DNA from: Streptomyces boncukensis | Lineage (GTDB): Bacteria; Actinomycetota; Actinomycetes; Streptomycetales; Streptomycetaceae | Direction of reading: 5' to 3' | DNA: 38,604 nucleotides | NCBI RefSeq assembly: GCF_011045075.1 | Contig: NZ_JAAKZZ010000011.1 | Span: forward strand, 1-38,604 | Shown: piece after piece, positions 26,685 to 34,681 of the stretch | Layout of the letters: the number at the start of each line of letters is the position of its first letter | Position numbering within the stretch: position 1 is the stretch's first letter | Notes under the pieces: generated by a model | What the model saw: only the letters and a program-made list of their open reading frames with translations | Databases searched by the model: none | What the model was told of the DNA's origin: nothing | Made by a program: the position numbers and the translations under genes

Positions 26685-27712
26685 GTTTTCCCGCTTTCAA
26701 AGTTCAGGCAGTTGATGAGACTGTTCTTGATGGTGTCGCGCAGCGCGTGGTCGGTGTAGTAGGCCGTGTGCGGACTCATGAACACATTCGGCAGCTCTTG
26801 GAGCTGCAACAGCGAGTGGTTCTCGATCTGCTTGTTCCGGCAGTCGGTGTAGAAGATTCCTTCCTCGCCGTCGAGGACGTCCAGCGCCGCGCCGCCCAGT
26901 TTGCCGCTCTCCAGCGCCGAAAGGAGGGCTTCAGTATCGATGAGCGGCCCGCGTCCGGTGTTGACGATGAACGCGCCGTGTTTCATCTGCTCGATACGTC
27001 GGCGATCGAGGAGATGGTGCGTGTCTGCGGTGAGCGGGGTGTGGAGCGTGACCATGTCGCTGTGCCGGAGCAGCTCGTCGATCGGCGTGTAATCGGCGGA
27101 GGTCTTCGGGCGGTTGTCGTAGGCCAGCACGCGACAGCCGAAGCCTCGCAGCCGGTCGATGACTGCTGTGCCGATACGCCCCGTGCCGACCACTCCGACC
27201 GTCAGGTCGCGCAGCTCTTTGCCGCGTACCTCGCTCAGTCGGTAGTCATGAGCATCGACGCGACGGATGGTGGCCTTCGCATGGCGCACAGCCATCAGCA
27301 TCAGCATGAGCGTGTAGTCGGCAACGCTGTCGCGGGAATACGCCACGTTTCCGACGGAGATACCGACGCTCTCCGCGTAGCTCACGTCGATGTGGTTGCA
27401 GCCAACGCTCCGTGTGGAGAGGTACTCCACACCGGCGCGGCTCAGCGCGACAAGCGTGGCACGGGTGACGTGCGTCTTGTGGCCTATGCTGATGCATCGC
27501 TTCCCGACTGCCAGGTCCGCATTGGCTTCCGATACCGCTGCCTTCGTGATGGTCGGCACCACGCCGAAGCGGGGCGCCAACTCCCGGAACAGAACGGCCT
27601 CGTCCTGCTCGCACCCATAGACCGTGATTTCCGTCGTCGAGACAGCCCGTGAGGACGACGCCAGTGCCCGGGTGGAGCAGGCCGCCGCTCGTGTTGGTCC
27701 GCTGGAACTCAT
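26681..27712 (-). CDS. vanH: D-lactate dehydrogenase VanH
   Basis: 343 aa D-2-hydroxyacid dehydrogenase that reduces pyruvate to D-lactate for VanA. The NAD fold is VGVVGTGRIGTAVIDRL. The catalytic Arg is in VNTGRGPLID, and Glu and His are in the EGIFYTD and MSPHTAYYTD regions. The family core begins ITVYGCEQDE at residue 29. The first about 28 residues are a Ser/Ala/Arg-rich extension with no alternative start, so the ATG at 27712 is kept. It is preceded by the VanR-box promoter. Confidence 0.95.
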   Translation of the reverse strand: MSSSGPTRAAACSTRALASSSRAVSTTEITVYGCEQDEAVLFRELAPRFGVVPTITKAAVSEANADLAVGKRCISIGHKTHVTRATLVALSRAGVEYLSTRSVGCNHIDVSYAESVGISVGNVAYSRDSVADYTLMLMLMAVRHAKATIRRVDAHDYRLSEVRGKELRDLTVGVVGTGRIGTAVIDRLRGFGCRVLAYDNRPKTSADYTPIDELLRHSDMVTLHTPLTADTHHLLDRRRIEQMKHGAFIVNTGRGPLIDTEALLSALESGKLGGAALDVLDGEEGIFYTDCRNKQIENHSLLQLQELPNVFMSPHTAYYTDHALRDTIKNSLINCLNFESGKT

Positions 27713-27779
27713 GCCCTCCAGTCAAGAGAGCGTGGTGTTGCCGGCGCGTATGCAGTTTTCGATACGCCGACGATATGTC
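27710..27779 (-). repeat. Left arm of an inverted 70-bp promoter duplication (vanH side)
   Basis: From the VanR box through the vanH ribosome site and ATG. It matches the complement of 27854-27923 at 62 of 70 positions, with no gaps. The arms are separated by 74 bp. Confidence 0.9.
27748..27778. promoter_or_regulatory. VanR box of the vanHAX promoter
   Basis: 31-bp element with gatacgccgacgatatg, ending in a conserved catac (read toward vanH) that may be the -10 region. Its near edge is 36 bp from the vanH ATG. Same element as at 27855-27885 and 22546-22575. Confidence 0.75.
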
Positions 27780-27853
27780 GGCGTGGTGAATGCGCAACAC
27801 GCTGCCGTGGCGCCCTGAGGGCTCCGGGCGATCCCGCACCGGCGCCGGCCGGC

Positions 27854-27923
27854 GACATATCGTCGGCATATGGAAAACTGCATACGCTCCGGCAACGCCA
27901 CGCCTCCTTGACTGGAAGGCATG
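27854..27923 (+). repeat. Right arm of the inverted promoter duplication (murF side)
   Basis: Mirror copy of 27710-27779, including an equivalent ribosome site (ctggaagg) and ATG at 27921. It implies that a vanH-type promoter was copied to drive the divergent murF-vanK unit. Confidence 0.9.
27855..27885. promoter_or_regulatory. VanR box of the murF-vanK promoter
   Basis: Complement of the 27748-27778 element with three mismatches in 31 bases. Same orientation relative to transcription as at vanH. Confidence 0.75.
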
Positions 27924-27986
27924 CCCTACAGCGAACCAGCCCCTGTCATCCTCTCCCTCGCCGGTCCCTGCACGGTCCGGGCGTGA
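27921..27986 (+). CDS. 21-codon leader ORF ahead of murF
   Basis: The ATG carried by the duplicated promoter opens a 21-codon frame ([11 protein letters not shown] start) that stops at TGA 27984-27986, 4 nt before the murF GTG. It has the vanH-derived ribosome site, whereas murF itself has no clear one, so translation may reach murF by re-initiation. It could also be a passive relic of the copied vanH start. Confidence 0.4.
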   Translation: MPYSEPAPVILSLAGPCTVRA

Positions 27987-27990
27987 TCGC

Positions 27991-29373
27991 GTGATCCCGC
28001 TCAGCCTCGGCGAGATCGCCGCAGTCGTCGGCGGGACGGTCGAGGGCGACCGCGCCGTGACGGTGACCGCGCCGGCAGTGCTCGACGGCCGGCAGGCCGA
28101 ACCGGGCGGCCTCTTCGTCGCCTTCGTCGGCGAACACGTCGACGGCCACGACTACGCCGCCCAGGCCGGCCGGGCCGGTGCGGCGGCCGTGCTCGGCTCC
28201 CGGCCCACGGCGCTGCCGACCGTCGTCGTCGAGGACACCAAGGCCGCGTTGCAGGCGCTGGCCGCCCACGTCGTGGCACGGCTGCGCGACGGGCTGACCG
28301 TCGTCGGGGTGACCGGATCCCACGGCAAGACCAGCACCAAGGACCTGCTGGCGGCCGTGCTGTCGAGCGCCGCTCCGACGATCGCCACGACCGGCTCCCT
28401 CAACAACGAGCTCGGCGTGCCGCTCACCATGCTGCGTTCCCACGCGGCCACCCGGTTCCTCGTCCTGGAGATGGGGGTCCGCCGCATCGGCGACATCGCC
28501 GAACTCACCGGCCTGGTCGCGCCCGACATCGGTGTCGTCCTGAACGTCGGCCAGGCCCACCTCGGCCACCTCGGGTCGCGTGCGGCGATCGCCCAGGCCA
28601 AGGGCGAGCTGGTGCAGGGGCTGGCGCCCGGCGGCACCGCGGTCCTGGGCGCCGACGATCCCCGGGTGGCCGCGATGAGATCGCTCACCGACCGCACGGT
28701 GCTGACGTTCGGCCGGGCGGAACACGCCGACGTTCGCATAGGCGACGTGGTGCTGGACCGGCTGGTCCGGCCGTCCTTCACCCTGCGGACCGCCGCCGCC
28801 TCGGCTCCGGTCGCGCTGCCGCTCGTGGGCGCTCACCAAGCGCTCAACGCGTCGGCTGCCGCGGCGGCGGGGCTGGCGGCCGGCGTCTCCCTCGCTGGGG
28901 CCGCGGCGGCGCTGGCCACGGTCTCGCTGTCGAAGTGGCGCCTGGAGCCATGTGAACTCGCCGGTGGCGCAACGCTGCTCAACGACTCCTACAACGCCGA
29001 CCCCGACTCGACCCGTGCCGCCCTGGACGCGCTGGCGGCAGTCGAAGGCGGGCGCCGCATCGCCGTCCTCGGCGAGATGCGGGAACTCGGCGACGACAGC
29101 GAGGCCGAGCACCGCGCCGTCGGAGAGTACGCCGCCTCCCGGGCCGACGTGGTGGTCGCGGTCGGCGCCCGGCCGTTCGCCGACGGCGCCGGAGAGCGGG
29201 CGGTGGCGCTGCCCGACAACGCCGCGGCCGTCGAGTGGCTGCGCGGCCGGCTCACCGCCGGCGACGTGGTGCTCGTCAAGGCGTCCCGCGGGGCGCGCCT
29301 CGACGAGGTCGCCGCCGCGCTCGCGTCCGGACCCCACGATGTGCTGGTAGATCGACCGATGGACGGCAGGTAG
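27991..29373 (+). CDS. murF: MurF paralogue linked to glycopeptide resistance
   Basis: 460 aa from the GTG at 27991, giving the usual MurF opening [14 protein letters not shown]. The ATP loop is [15 protein letters not shown], the central domain has [16 protein letters not shown] and the C-terminal domain [20 protein letters not shown]. MurF adds the terminal dipeptide to UDP-MurNAc-tripeptide. An additional copy under a VanR box and beside vanK suggests a version suited to D-Ala-D-Lac. Similar murF copies occur in glycopeptide-producer resistance loci. The coding region ends 8 bp before vanK. Confidence 0.9.
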   Translation: MIPLSLGEIAAVVGGTVEGDRAVTVTAPAVLDGRQAEPGGLFVAFVGEHVDGHDYAAQAGRAGAAAVLGSRPTALPTVVVEDTKAALQALAAHVVARLRDGLTVVGVTGSHGKTSTKDLLAAVLSSAAPTIATTGSLNNELGVPLTMLRSHAATRFLVLEMGVRRIGDIAELTGLVAPDIGVVLNVGQAHLGHLGSRAAIAQAKGELVQGLAPGGTAVLGADDPRVAAMRSLTDRTVLTFGRAEHADVRIGDVVLDRLVRPSFTLRTAAASAPVALPLVGAHQALNASAAAAAGLAAGVSLAGAAAALATVSLSKWRLEPCELAGGATLLNDSYNADPDSTRAALDALAAVEGGRRIAVLGEMRELGDDSEAEHRAVGEYAASRADVVVAVGARPFADGAGERAVALPDNAAAVEWLRGRLTAGDVVLVKASRGARLDEVAAALASGPHDVLVDRPMDGR

Positions 29374-29381
29374 GAGCGGCT

Positions 29382-30500
29382 GTGGCTTTTCGGGTAAGGA
29401 CCATCACGGCGAGCGACCACGCCGCGTTCAACGCGATCCAACCTGCGGTGAGTTTCCTGCAGACCCCAGCCTGGGCCGCGGTGAAGAGCGAATGGGGATC
29501 GGAGTCGCTGGGCTGGTTCGACGACCGAGGTCAACTGGTCGGCGCGGGCTTGGTGCTGTATCGGCGGCTGCCCGGGTTCAAGGCGTCACTGGCGTACCTG
29601 CCGGAAGGGCCGGTGATCGACTGGGCCTCGGATGACCTGGCCGACTGGCTCGACCCGCTGGTGGACCACCTGAAGCGCTCCGGCGCCTTCGCCATACGCA
29701 TCGGGACGACGGTGGTGGCCCGCACCTGGAGTGCTGCGACGGTCAAGGCTGCGATCGCCGACCCGGAGACCACCAGGCTCAGCGACGTGCCACCGGACAC
29801 CCTCAACGACGCCGCCACCCGGGCACACGCCCGGCTCCGGCACCTGGGCTGGCGCCCGCCGAAGGAAGACGAAGGATTCTCCGCCGGGCAGCCGCGCTGG
29901 GTCTTCCGGGTCCCGTTGACCGGCAAGGACGAAGAGCAACTCCTCAAGGGGATGAACCAGCTCTGGCGGCGCAACATCAAGAAGGCCGCCAAGGCGGGCG
30001 TCGTCGTGACCCAGGGCGGCGTCGAGGACCTGCCCGACTTCTACCGGATCTACATCGAGACCGCGAAGCGTGACCGCTTCACCCCGCGGCCGTTCAGCTA
30101 CTTCCCGGCGATGTTCGAGGCGCTGCTGGCCGAGGACAAGGATCGGATCCGGCTCTACCTCGCCCACCACGAAGGCGACCTCGTTGCCGCCACCATCTGG
30201 ATCCGGGTCGGAGAACACGCCTGGTACAGCTACGGTGCCTCCGCCACGGCCAAGCGGGAGGTACGCGGGTCGAACGCCGTGCAGTGGAAGATGATCACTG
30301 AAGCGCTGGCAGCCGGATGTACGGTCTACGACCTGCGCGGCATCACCGACACCGTGGACCCGGCCGACCCGCACCTCGGCCTGATCCAGTTCAAGGTCGG
30401 CACCGGCGGCGAAGCCGTGGAGTATCTCGGCGAATGGGATCTGCCGCTGAACCGCCTGCTCTATAAGGCATTCGACGTCTACATGTCCCGCCGGGGGTGA
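29382..30500 (+). CDS. vanK: VanK, FemX-family aminoacyltransferase
   Basis: 372 aa from the GTG at 29382, with ggag 5 nt upstream. It has the two-lobed GNAT-like FemABX fold: FLQTPAWAAVKSEWG near the start, LLKGMNQLWRRNIKKAAKAGV, DRFTPRPFSYF, and the C-terminal YDLRGITDTVDP. FemX proteins add the branch glycine to the precursor stem peptide. In S. coelicolor the van-linked VanK is needed because the housekeeping FemX does not work on D-Lac-ended precursors. Position beside vanHAX and under the VanR-type promoter supports the same role. Confidence 0.92.
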   Translation: MAFRVRTITASDHAAFNAIQPAVSFLQTPAWAAVKSEWGSESLGWFDDRGQLVGAGLVLYRRLPGFKASLAYLPEGPVIDWASDDLADWLDPLVDHLKRSGAFAIRIGTTVVARTWSAATVKAAIADPETTRLSDVPPDTLNDAATRAHARLRHLGWRPPKEDEGFSAGQPRWVFRVPLTGKDEEQLLKGMNQLWRRNIKKAAKAGVVVTQGGVEDLPDFYRIYIETAKRDRFTPRPFSYFPAMFEALLAEDKDRIRLYLAHHEGDLVAATIWIRVGEHAWYSYGASATAKREVRGSNAVQWKMITEALAAGCTVYDLRGITDTVDPADPHLGLIQFKVGTGGEAVEYLGEWDLPLNRLLYKAFDVYMSRRG

Positions 30501-30546
30501 GGAAGTCCGCGGCGGCGGAACTCGGGGGCGAGTCGCGGAGCGGCAA

Positions 30547-30566
30547 CGCCTGGCTGCGGTCAGGCG
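30547..30566 (+). terminator. Weak hairpin after vanK
   Basis: cgcctg-gctgcggt-caggcg, a 6-bp stem 47 bp after the vanK stop. Confidence 0.35.
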
Positions 30567-30571
30567 CCCGC

Positions 30572-30615
30572 CGAAGGCGGTCTCGAAGGCGGTCTCGAAG
30601 GCGGGCTCGAAGGCG
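30572..30615. repeat. 12-bp tandem repeat, about 3.7 copies
   Basis: Unit cgaaggcggtct, the third copy changed at one base, then a partial copy, in the 200-bp non-coding gap after vanK. No function seen. Confidence 0.85.
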
Positions 30616-30701
30616 TTCGGGGGGGGCTTTCCGGCGCGTCGTCCAGCGCCGCCGCCCCCTGCCGGTGGGATCCCGGGACATCGGCGCCATGCAGACGCAC
30701 C

Positions 30702-31559
30702 TCAGTGCTGGGGGAGGAGCTCGGTGGCGACCTCGGTGATGGTCTGGACGGCCTGGGTGAGAGCGGGGATCTCCCGGGCGCCGAGGCGGGTGACGGCCAT
30801 GATGCGCCGGGCGGGGGCCGGTTCGCCGTGCAGCGGGATGCGGACGGCCGGGGAGTCTTCGCGCAGCCGCGCCAGACGGGGCACGAGGATCACGCCGAAG
30901 CCGTGGGCGACCAGCGCGCTGCCGGTGTCCCACTCGTCCGCGTAGTGGGCGATGTCGGGCGTGAAGCCCGCGCTCATGCAGGCCGCGAGCACCAGCTGGT
31001 GGTAGGTCGTGCCCGGACCGCCCACGATCCACGCCTCCTCGGCGGCGTCGGCGAGGGTGACCCGGCGCCGCCGGGTCAGGGGGTGGTCCTGCGGGACGAC
31101 CAGGTCCAGCGGATCCTCCAGCAGCGGCTGCTGATCGAAGCGCCGGTCCGTCATGGGCGGCGAGTCCGCCGTGACGACCAGCAGGGCGAGGTCGGCCTCC
31201 TGGGCCAGCAGCAGGTCGAAGCAGCGGTCGGGCTCGGCCTCGATGATCCGCACCGTCAGCTGGGGGTGGGCGTCGCGCAGGCCGGCGGCGGCAGGCGGCA
31301 GCAGGCGGCTCGCGGCGGTGGAGAAGCCGCACAGCGTGATCCGGCCGGTGGGCTCGGCGCCGAGGGCCGCCAGTTCGACGCGGGTGCGTTCGCGCATGCC
31401 GCTGCCCGTGGCGGTGACCCGGCTGAGCTGGGCCGGTGTCGCACTGGGCGTGCTCGCCCTGACGGCCGCCTGCTGCCTCGCCCGCCCCGCGCGGCCCGGC
31501 AGAGCACCGGAGGTGCCCTCGGGACCAGACGGCTTCCCCACCCGATCGTCGAGAGTCAC
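30702..31559 (-). pseudogene. LysR-type regulator lacking its DNA-binding domain
   Basis: The frame encodes a LysR substrate-binding domain from GRITLCGFSTAASRLLPPA through RIIEAEPDRCFDLLL, DLVVPQDHPLTRRRRV and GFGVILVPRLARL to the stop. The winged helix expected in the first about 65 residues is absent. The first about 50 residues read low-complexity Ala/Arg/Ser sequence without HTH features, and only MRERTRVELAALG resembles the linker. The upstream DNA is repeat-rich. It is probably a truncated gene. A stand-alone effector-binding protein is possible but unlikely. Confidence 0.65.
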
Positions 31560-31668
31560 TGCGCGACATCAAGGGGCAGGCTGCTCCCGGATGGCCGCAC
31601 GCGGGTCCACCGGCTCGCGACACGAGCCTCCGCGCGCCCGGCGGACGCTCGCCCTCCGGGCCGGCCGG

Positions 31669-31704
31669 CCACCCACACCACCCACACCACCCACACCACC
31701 CACA
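31669..31704. repeat. 9-bp tandem repeat, four exact copies
   Basis: Unit ccacccaca repeated four times without change. Confidence 0.9.
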
Positions 31705-31905
31705 CGTCCGGCACCCACCGGCCCCTGGTGTCCCCGGAGCCCTGCCGCCCCCACGGACCGTCCCGTCCGTCCGGCGGCACCACGTGACTGCGCGTCATAT
31801 CGCAGCAAAGCACGTCACGTGAGCGGTACCTGTGGCCCCCCGTCCAGAAGCAGAACCGCGATCGAACCCCCTGCCACACCCGACCAGCACGAACGCCCCG
31901 AACCA

Positions 31906-31955
31906 GCATCACACCAGCACCCTGACCAGCCACGTCAAGACGGCGCGGCCTCCGT
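31906..31955 (+). repeat. IS-end copy A, left of the multicopper oxidase
   Basis: 50 bp matching the complement of 34135-34184 with only two mismatches, and sharing its core (agcaccctgaccagccacg) with 34599-34633. It lies 320 bp before the oxidase start with no transposase beside it. Confidence 0.85.
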
Positions 31956-32277
31956 GACCAGCGCGGCTGTCGAGACGTACGCGGCCCGGAAGCCCGATGC
32001 GGAAGGGTGGCGGGGGTGCCGTTCCGGCATCCCGGTGACCGCTGATGCGGCCCCGTCCGTGCGACTCCCGTCTCCACCGGGACGTGCGGGCGGGGCCTTC
32101 GGCTTGCTGGGACCGTGCGCCACCGCGACCCGCGGTTTCCGGAACGGACCCCGGGTCTTGCCGCAGCCGTCGCTGATGTGGTTCGAGGACCAGCCGACCG
32201 TTGCCTACACGGAAGGCGTCATCGCTATGAGTAACCTGTCCATACGTTCCGTAGTCAACAAGGGTAAGGAGTGCCTG

Positions 32278-34017
32278 ATGCGACCGGACCTGTCGCGCCG
32301 GACCTTCGTAGGAGCCGGACTGGCGACGCTGGCGGCAGCCAAGAGCGGGGTGGCGAGTGCCGCCCCCGGACGCGAACCCCGGGGAGGTGCCCCCTCGCCG
32401 GAACTCAAGCCGTTCGTGGACGAGCTGCCGATCCCCGAGGTGCTCGAAGGCGACCGAACCGTGGTGATCGGACAGTCGGAGCACCGATTCCACCGCGAGC
32501 TGGACGTGGCGCCCGCCTGGTCCTACGGAGCAGCCGGGGCCCTGGGGCCGACCATCCAGGCACACGCCGGTCAGCCGATCAACCTGACCTTCGACAACAG
32601 ACTCGGCGCTCACCTGTTCGCCAAGTACGTCGACATGACCCTGGACGGGGCGACCGAAGAGGACCGGGTCAGGCCGCGCGCCAACGTCCATGTGCACGGC
32701 GCGCTGACCCCGCCGCAGTTCGACGGGCACCCAGAGGACACCTTCCGTCCCGGCGAGTCCAAGACATACACGTTTGCCCACCACATCGAAGCCGCCGGTC
32801 TGTGGTACCACGACCACTCCATGGGCATCACCCGGCTGAATGTGGCGGCGGGACTGGCGGCCTCGTACTGGCTGCGCGACAACTTCGACACCGGATCGGC
32901 CACCAACCCCCTGCGGCTGCCGAGCGGAGAGTTCGAGATCCCGCTGGTGATCGCCGACCGGCGCTTCCACGATGACGGGTCGGTGAACTACCGGTGCCAG
33001 CGGCAGATTCCCGACGGCCAATGGGAGGGGGTGATGATCGGGGACACCACGACCGTCAACGGCAAGGTCATGCCCCATCTGAAGGTGGCACGGGGGCTCT
33101 ATCGCTTCCGGCTCCTGAACGGCTCCAACTTCCGCACCTACAACCTGTTCTTCAGCGACAGGATGCCCTTCTGGGTGATCGGCAACGACGGCGGCCTGCT
33201 GGATGCACCCGTGCGGACGTCGTCGGTCAGAATGATGCCGGCCGAGCGGTGCGACATCCTGGTGGACTTCTCCGGCCTGGACGCGGGCGAGAGCGTCGAG
33301 CTGTCCAACGACGAGTATCCGTCCGAGACGATCCAGAAGCTGACCGGGGCAACGGTGGTGCCGCGGGTCATGCGGTTCACCGCGGGGAGAACCGCGGGCC
33401 GTCCCGGCGAGGTACCCGGGCAGCTGCGTGGCGGGCGGCTGCAGCCCCCGTTGCTTGCACCGGTCTACACGCCACGGCGCAGGCGCATCGTGACACTGAA
33501 CATGGACGACCGGCCAAACGCGCCGAAGGACGGGATGCAGGTCGGGATGACGCTGAGCAACCTCTGCTTCCACGATGAACCGATCGAGATGCCCCGCCAG
33601 GGCACGACCGAGGTCTGGGAGTTCGTCAACACCTCTGTTGACGACCACCCCATGCATCTGCACCTGGTGGACATGCGCATCATCAACCGGCAGGCACTCG
33701 ATGTGGATGCCTACGTACGTGCCCACCCGAAGCCTGCACGCGGCACCCGCTGGGCGCCTGCGCCCGACCGCTTCCTGACCGGCCGCCCGCAGCGCCCTGC
33801 GGCGTGGGAGGGCGGGCCCAAGGACACCGTCCGATGCCCCGTCAACAGCGTGACGCGCGTGATGATCCGCTGGCCCACCGCCGAGGAACTCGGCTTCGAC
33901 CCCGACGCGGTCTTCACGAGCGCCATGGGCCATGACCTGCAGGGCTACGTCTGGCACTGCCATCTCATCGACCATGAGGACGAATGCATGATGTCCCGCT
34001 TCCGGACGGTCGCCTGA
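32278..34017 (+). CDS. Tat-exported multicopper oxidase (CotA / phenoxazinone-synthase-like)
   Basis: 579 aa from the ATG at 32278, with aaggag 6 nt upstream. An earlier in-frame ATG at 32227 lacks one. The signal is twin-arginine (SRRTFVGAGLATLAA, cleavage near AAP30). Copper motifs are HVHG at about 138-141, WYHDHS at 176-181, HPMHLHLVDM near 456, and W559-HCHLIDHEDECM with C561, H566 and M571 for the type-1 copper. The fold and length match bacterial laccases, bilirubin oxidases and phenoxazinone synthase. Substrate is unknown. It is bracketed by inverted copies of one IS end (31906-31955 and 34135-34184). Confidence 0.9.
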   Translation: MRPDLSRRTFVGAGLATLAAAKSGVASAAPGREPRGGAPSPELKPFVDELPIPEVLEGDRTVVIGQSEHRFHRELDVAPAWSYGAAGALGPTIQAHAGQPINLTFDNRLGAHLFAKYVDMTLDGATEEDRVRPRANVHVHGALTPPQFDGHPEDTFRPGESKTYTFAHHIEAAGLWYHDHSMGITRLNVAAGLAASYWLRDNFDTGSATNPLRLPSGEFEIPLVIADRRFHDDGSVNYRCQRQIPDGQWEGVMIGDTTTVNGKVMPHLKVARGLYRFRLLNGSNFRTYNLFFSDRMPFWVIGNDGGLLDAPVRTSSVRMMPAERCDILVDFSGLDAGESVELSNDEYPSETIQKLTGATVVPRVMRFTAGRTAGRPGEVPGQLRGGRLQPPLLAPVYTPRRRRIVTLNMDDRPNAPKDGMQVGMTLSNLCFHDEPIEMPRQGTTEVWEFVNTSVDDHPMHLHLVDMRIINRQALDVDAYVRAHPKPARGTRWAPAPDRFLTGRPQRPAAWEGGPKDTVRCPVNSVTRVMIRWPTAEELGFDPDAVFTSAMGHDLQGYVWHCHLIDHEDECMMSRFRTVA

Positions 34018-34134
34018 CAGCGCCCCCAGAACACCCGCCGGCGGCGCCGGGACTGTCGGCCTCTGGTTTACGGCGGAGCCATGAGCACCACGCGTCGGCG
34101 TACCGGGGTGTCCGGAACGGTGGCCAGGGGTCTG

Positions 34135-34184
34135 ACGGAGGCCGCGTCATCTTGACGTGGCTGGTCAGGGTGCTGGTGTGATGC
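34135..34184 (-). repeat. IS-end copy B, right of the multicopper oxidase
   Basis: Inverted relative to copy A (48 of 50 matches). It also forms the left terminal repeat of the degraded IS that ends at copy C (34599-34633). Confidence 0.85.
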
Positions 34185-34190
34185 CGGCGC

Positions 34191-34598
34191 GTGATGGATC
34201 CCAATGTGCTGGAGCGGGTCGCCGCGCGGCGTGCGGAGTTGGACCGGCTCGAAGAGCAGCTGGTCGGGCAGGGCGGTGCGACGGGGCCCCGACCGTGGAG
34301 CGGGGGTGGACGAGTCCGCGCTGCCGGCGGAATACCAGCGCGTCCCGGCCGCGGTGCGGCAGGCCGCCGGTCCGGTCGTCACCCGGCAGATCGGCGAGGT
34401 ACTGGGCCTGGACACCTGGTGCGGGGCACGCGGGAGCCGCTGCGCGGGACGTCGACGAAGCCGGCCGACCGCGGCTGGCAGCACAAACGGCCCGAAGGGA
34501 AGGTCACCGCCCGGACGTGCCCCGGTCGAGCACGGCTTCGCCCACCTGAAGAACTGCCGAATCCTCACCACACCACGCACCGACCCCGCCCGCGGGCC
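34191..34598 (+). pseudogene. Transposase remnant
   Basis: Pieces in different frames: a helical N-terminal segment starting at the ATG 34194, and GFAHLKNCRILTTPRTDP near 34535-34590. The catalytic core is missing. IS5-like family assignment rests on the C-terminal motif only. Confidence 0.6.
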
Positions 34599-34633
34599 CA
34601 GCACCCTGACCAGCCACGTCAAGATGGCGCGGC
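34599..34633 (+). repeat. IS-end copy C
   Basis: Same orientation as copy A and inverted relative to copy B, sharing agcaccctgaccagccacg and the flanking tcaaga-ggcgcgg. Right end of the degraded IS. Confidence 0.8.
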
Positions 34634-34681
34634 TTCAGTCTTGCTGCGCCGTCTCATGGGGTGGTGGTGCCACGGCCGTGC

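Larger units (their letters stand above)
31560..32277. other. Repeat-rich region upstream of the multicopper oxidase
   Basis: About 700 bp without a convincing gene. It contains the 9-bp tandem repeat at 31669-31704, a segment of unusual composition, the IS-end copy at 31906-31955, and the untranslated leader of the oxidase. An open frame runs through it into the oxidase, but its composition and lack of a ribosome site argue against coding. Confidence 0.5.
34135..34640. mobile_element. Internally deleted insertion sequence
   Basis: About 500 bp bounded by inverted copies B and C of the same end. Inside is a broken DDE-transposase gene: MDPNVLERVAARRAELDRLEEQL at the left, and VEHGFAHLKNCRILT with a following Arg-rich tail at the right, the last resembling the C-terminus of IS5-like transposases. 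It is too short to transpose on its own. Confidence 0.7.

Noticed and set aside
22546-30500. Part of a glycopeptide biosynthesis cluster
   Set aside because: No peptide synthetase, P450, halogenase or glycosyltransferase genes are visible, so only resistance is supported.
31669-31704. Possible CRISPR-like repeats
   Set aside because: Nine-base units are contiguous with no spacers, so this is a simple tandem repeat.
31153-32277. Long in-frame extension upstream of the multicopper oxidase
   Set aside because: It crosses tandem repeats and an IS end, with low-complexity translation. The oxidase has a clear ribosome site and a Tat signal starting at 32278.
31909-33975. 688-codon open frame on the minus strand
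   Set aside because: Antisense shadow of the multicopper oxidase with no recognisable motifs.
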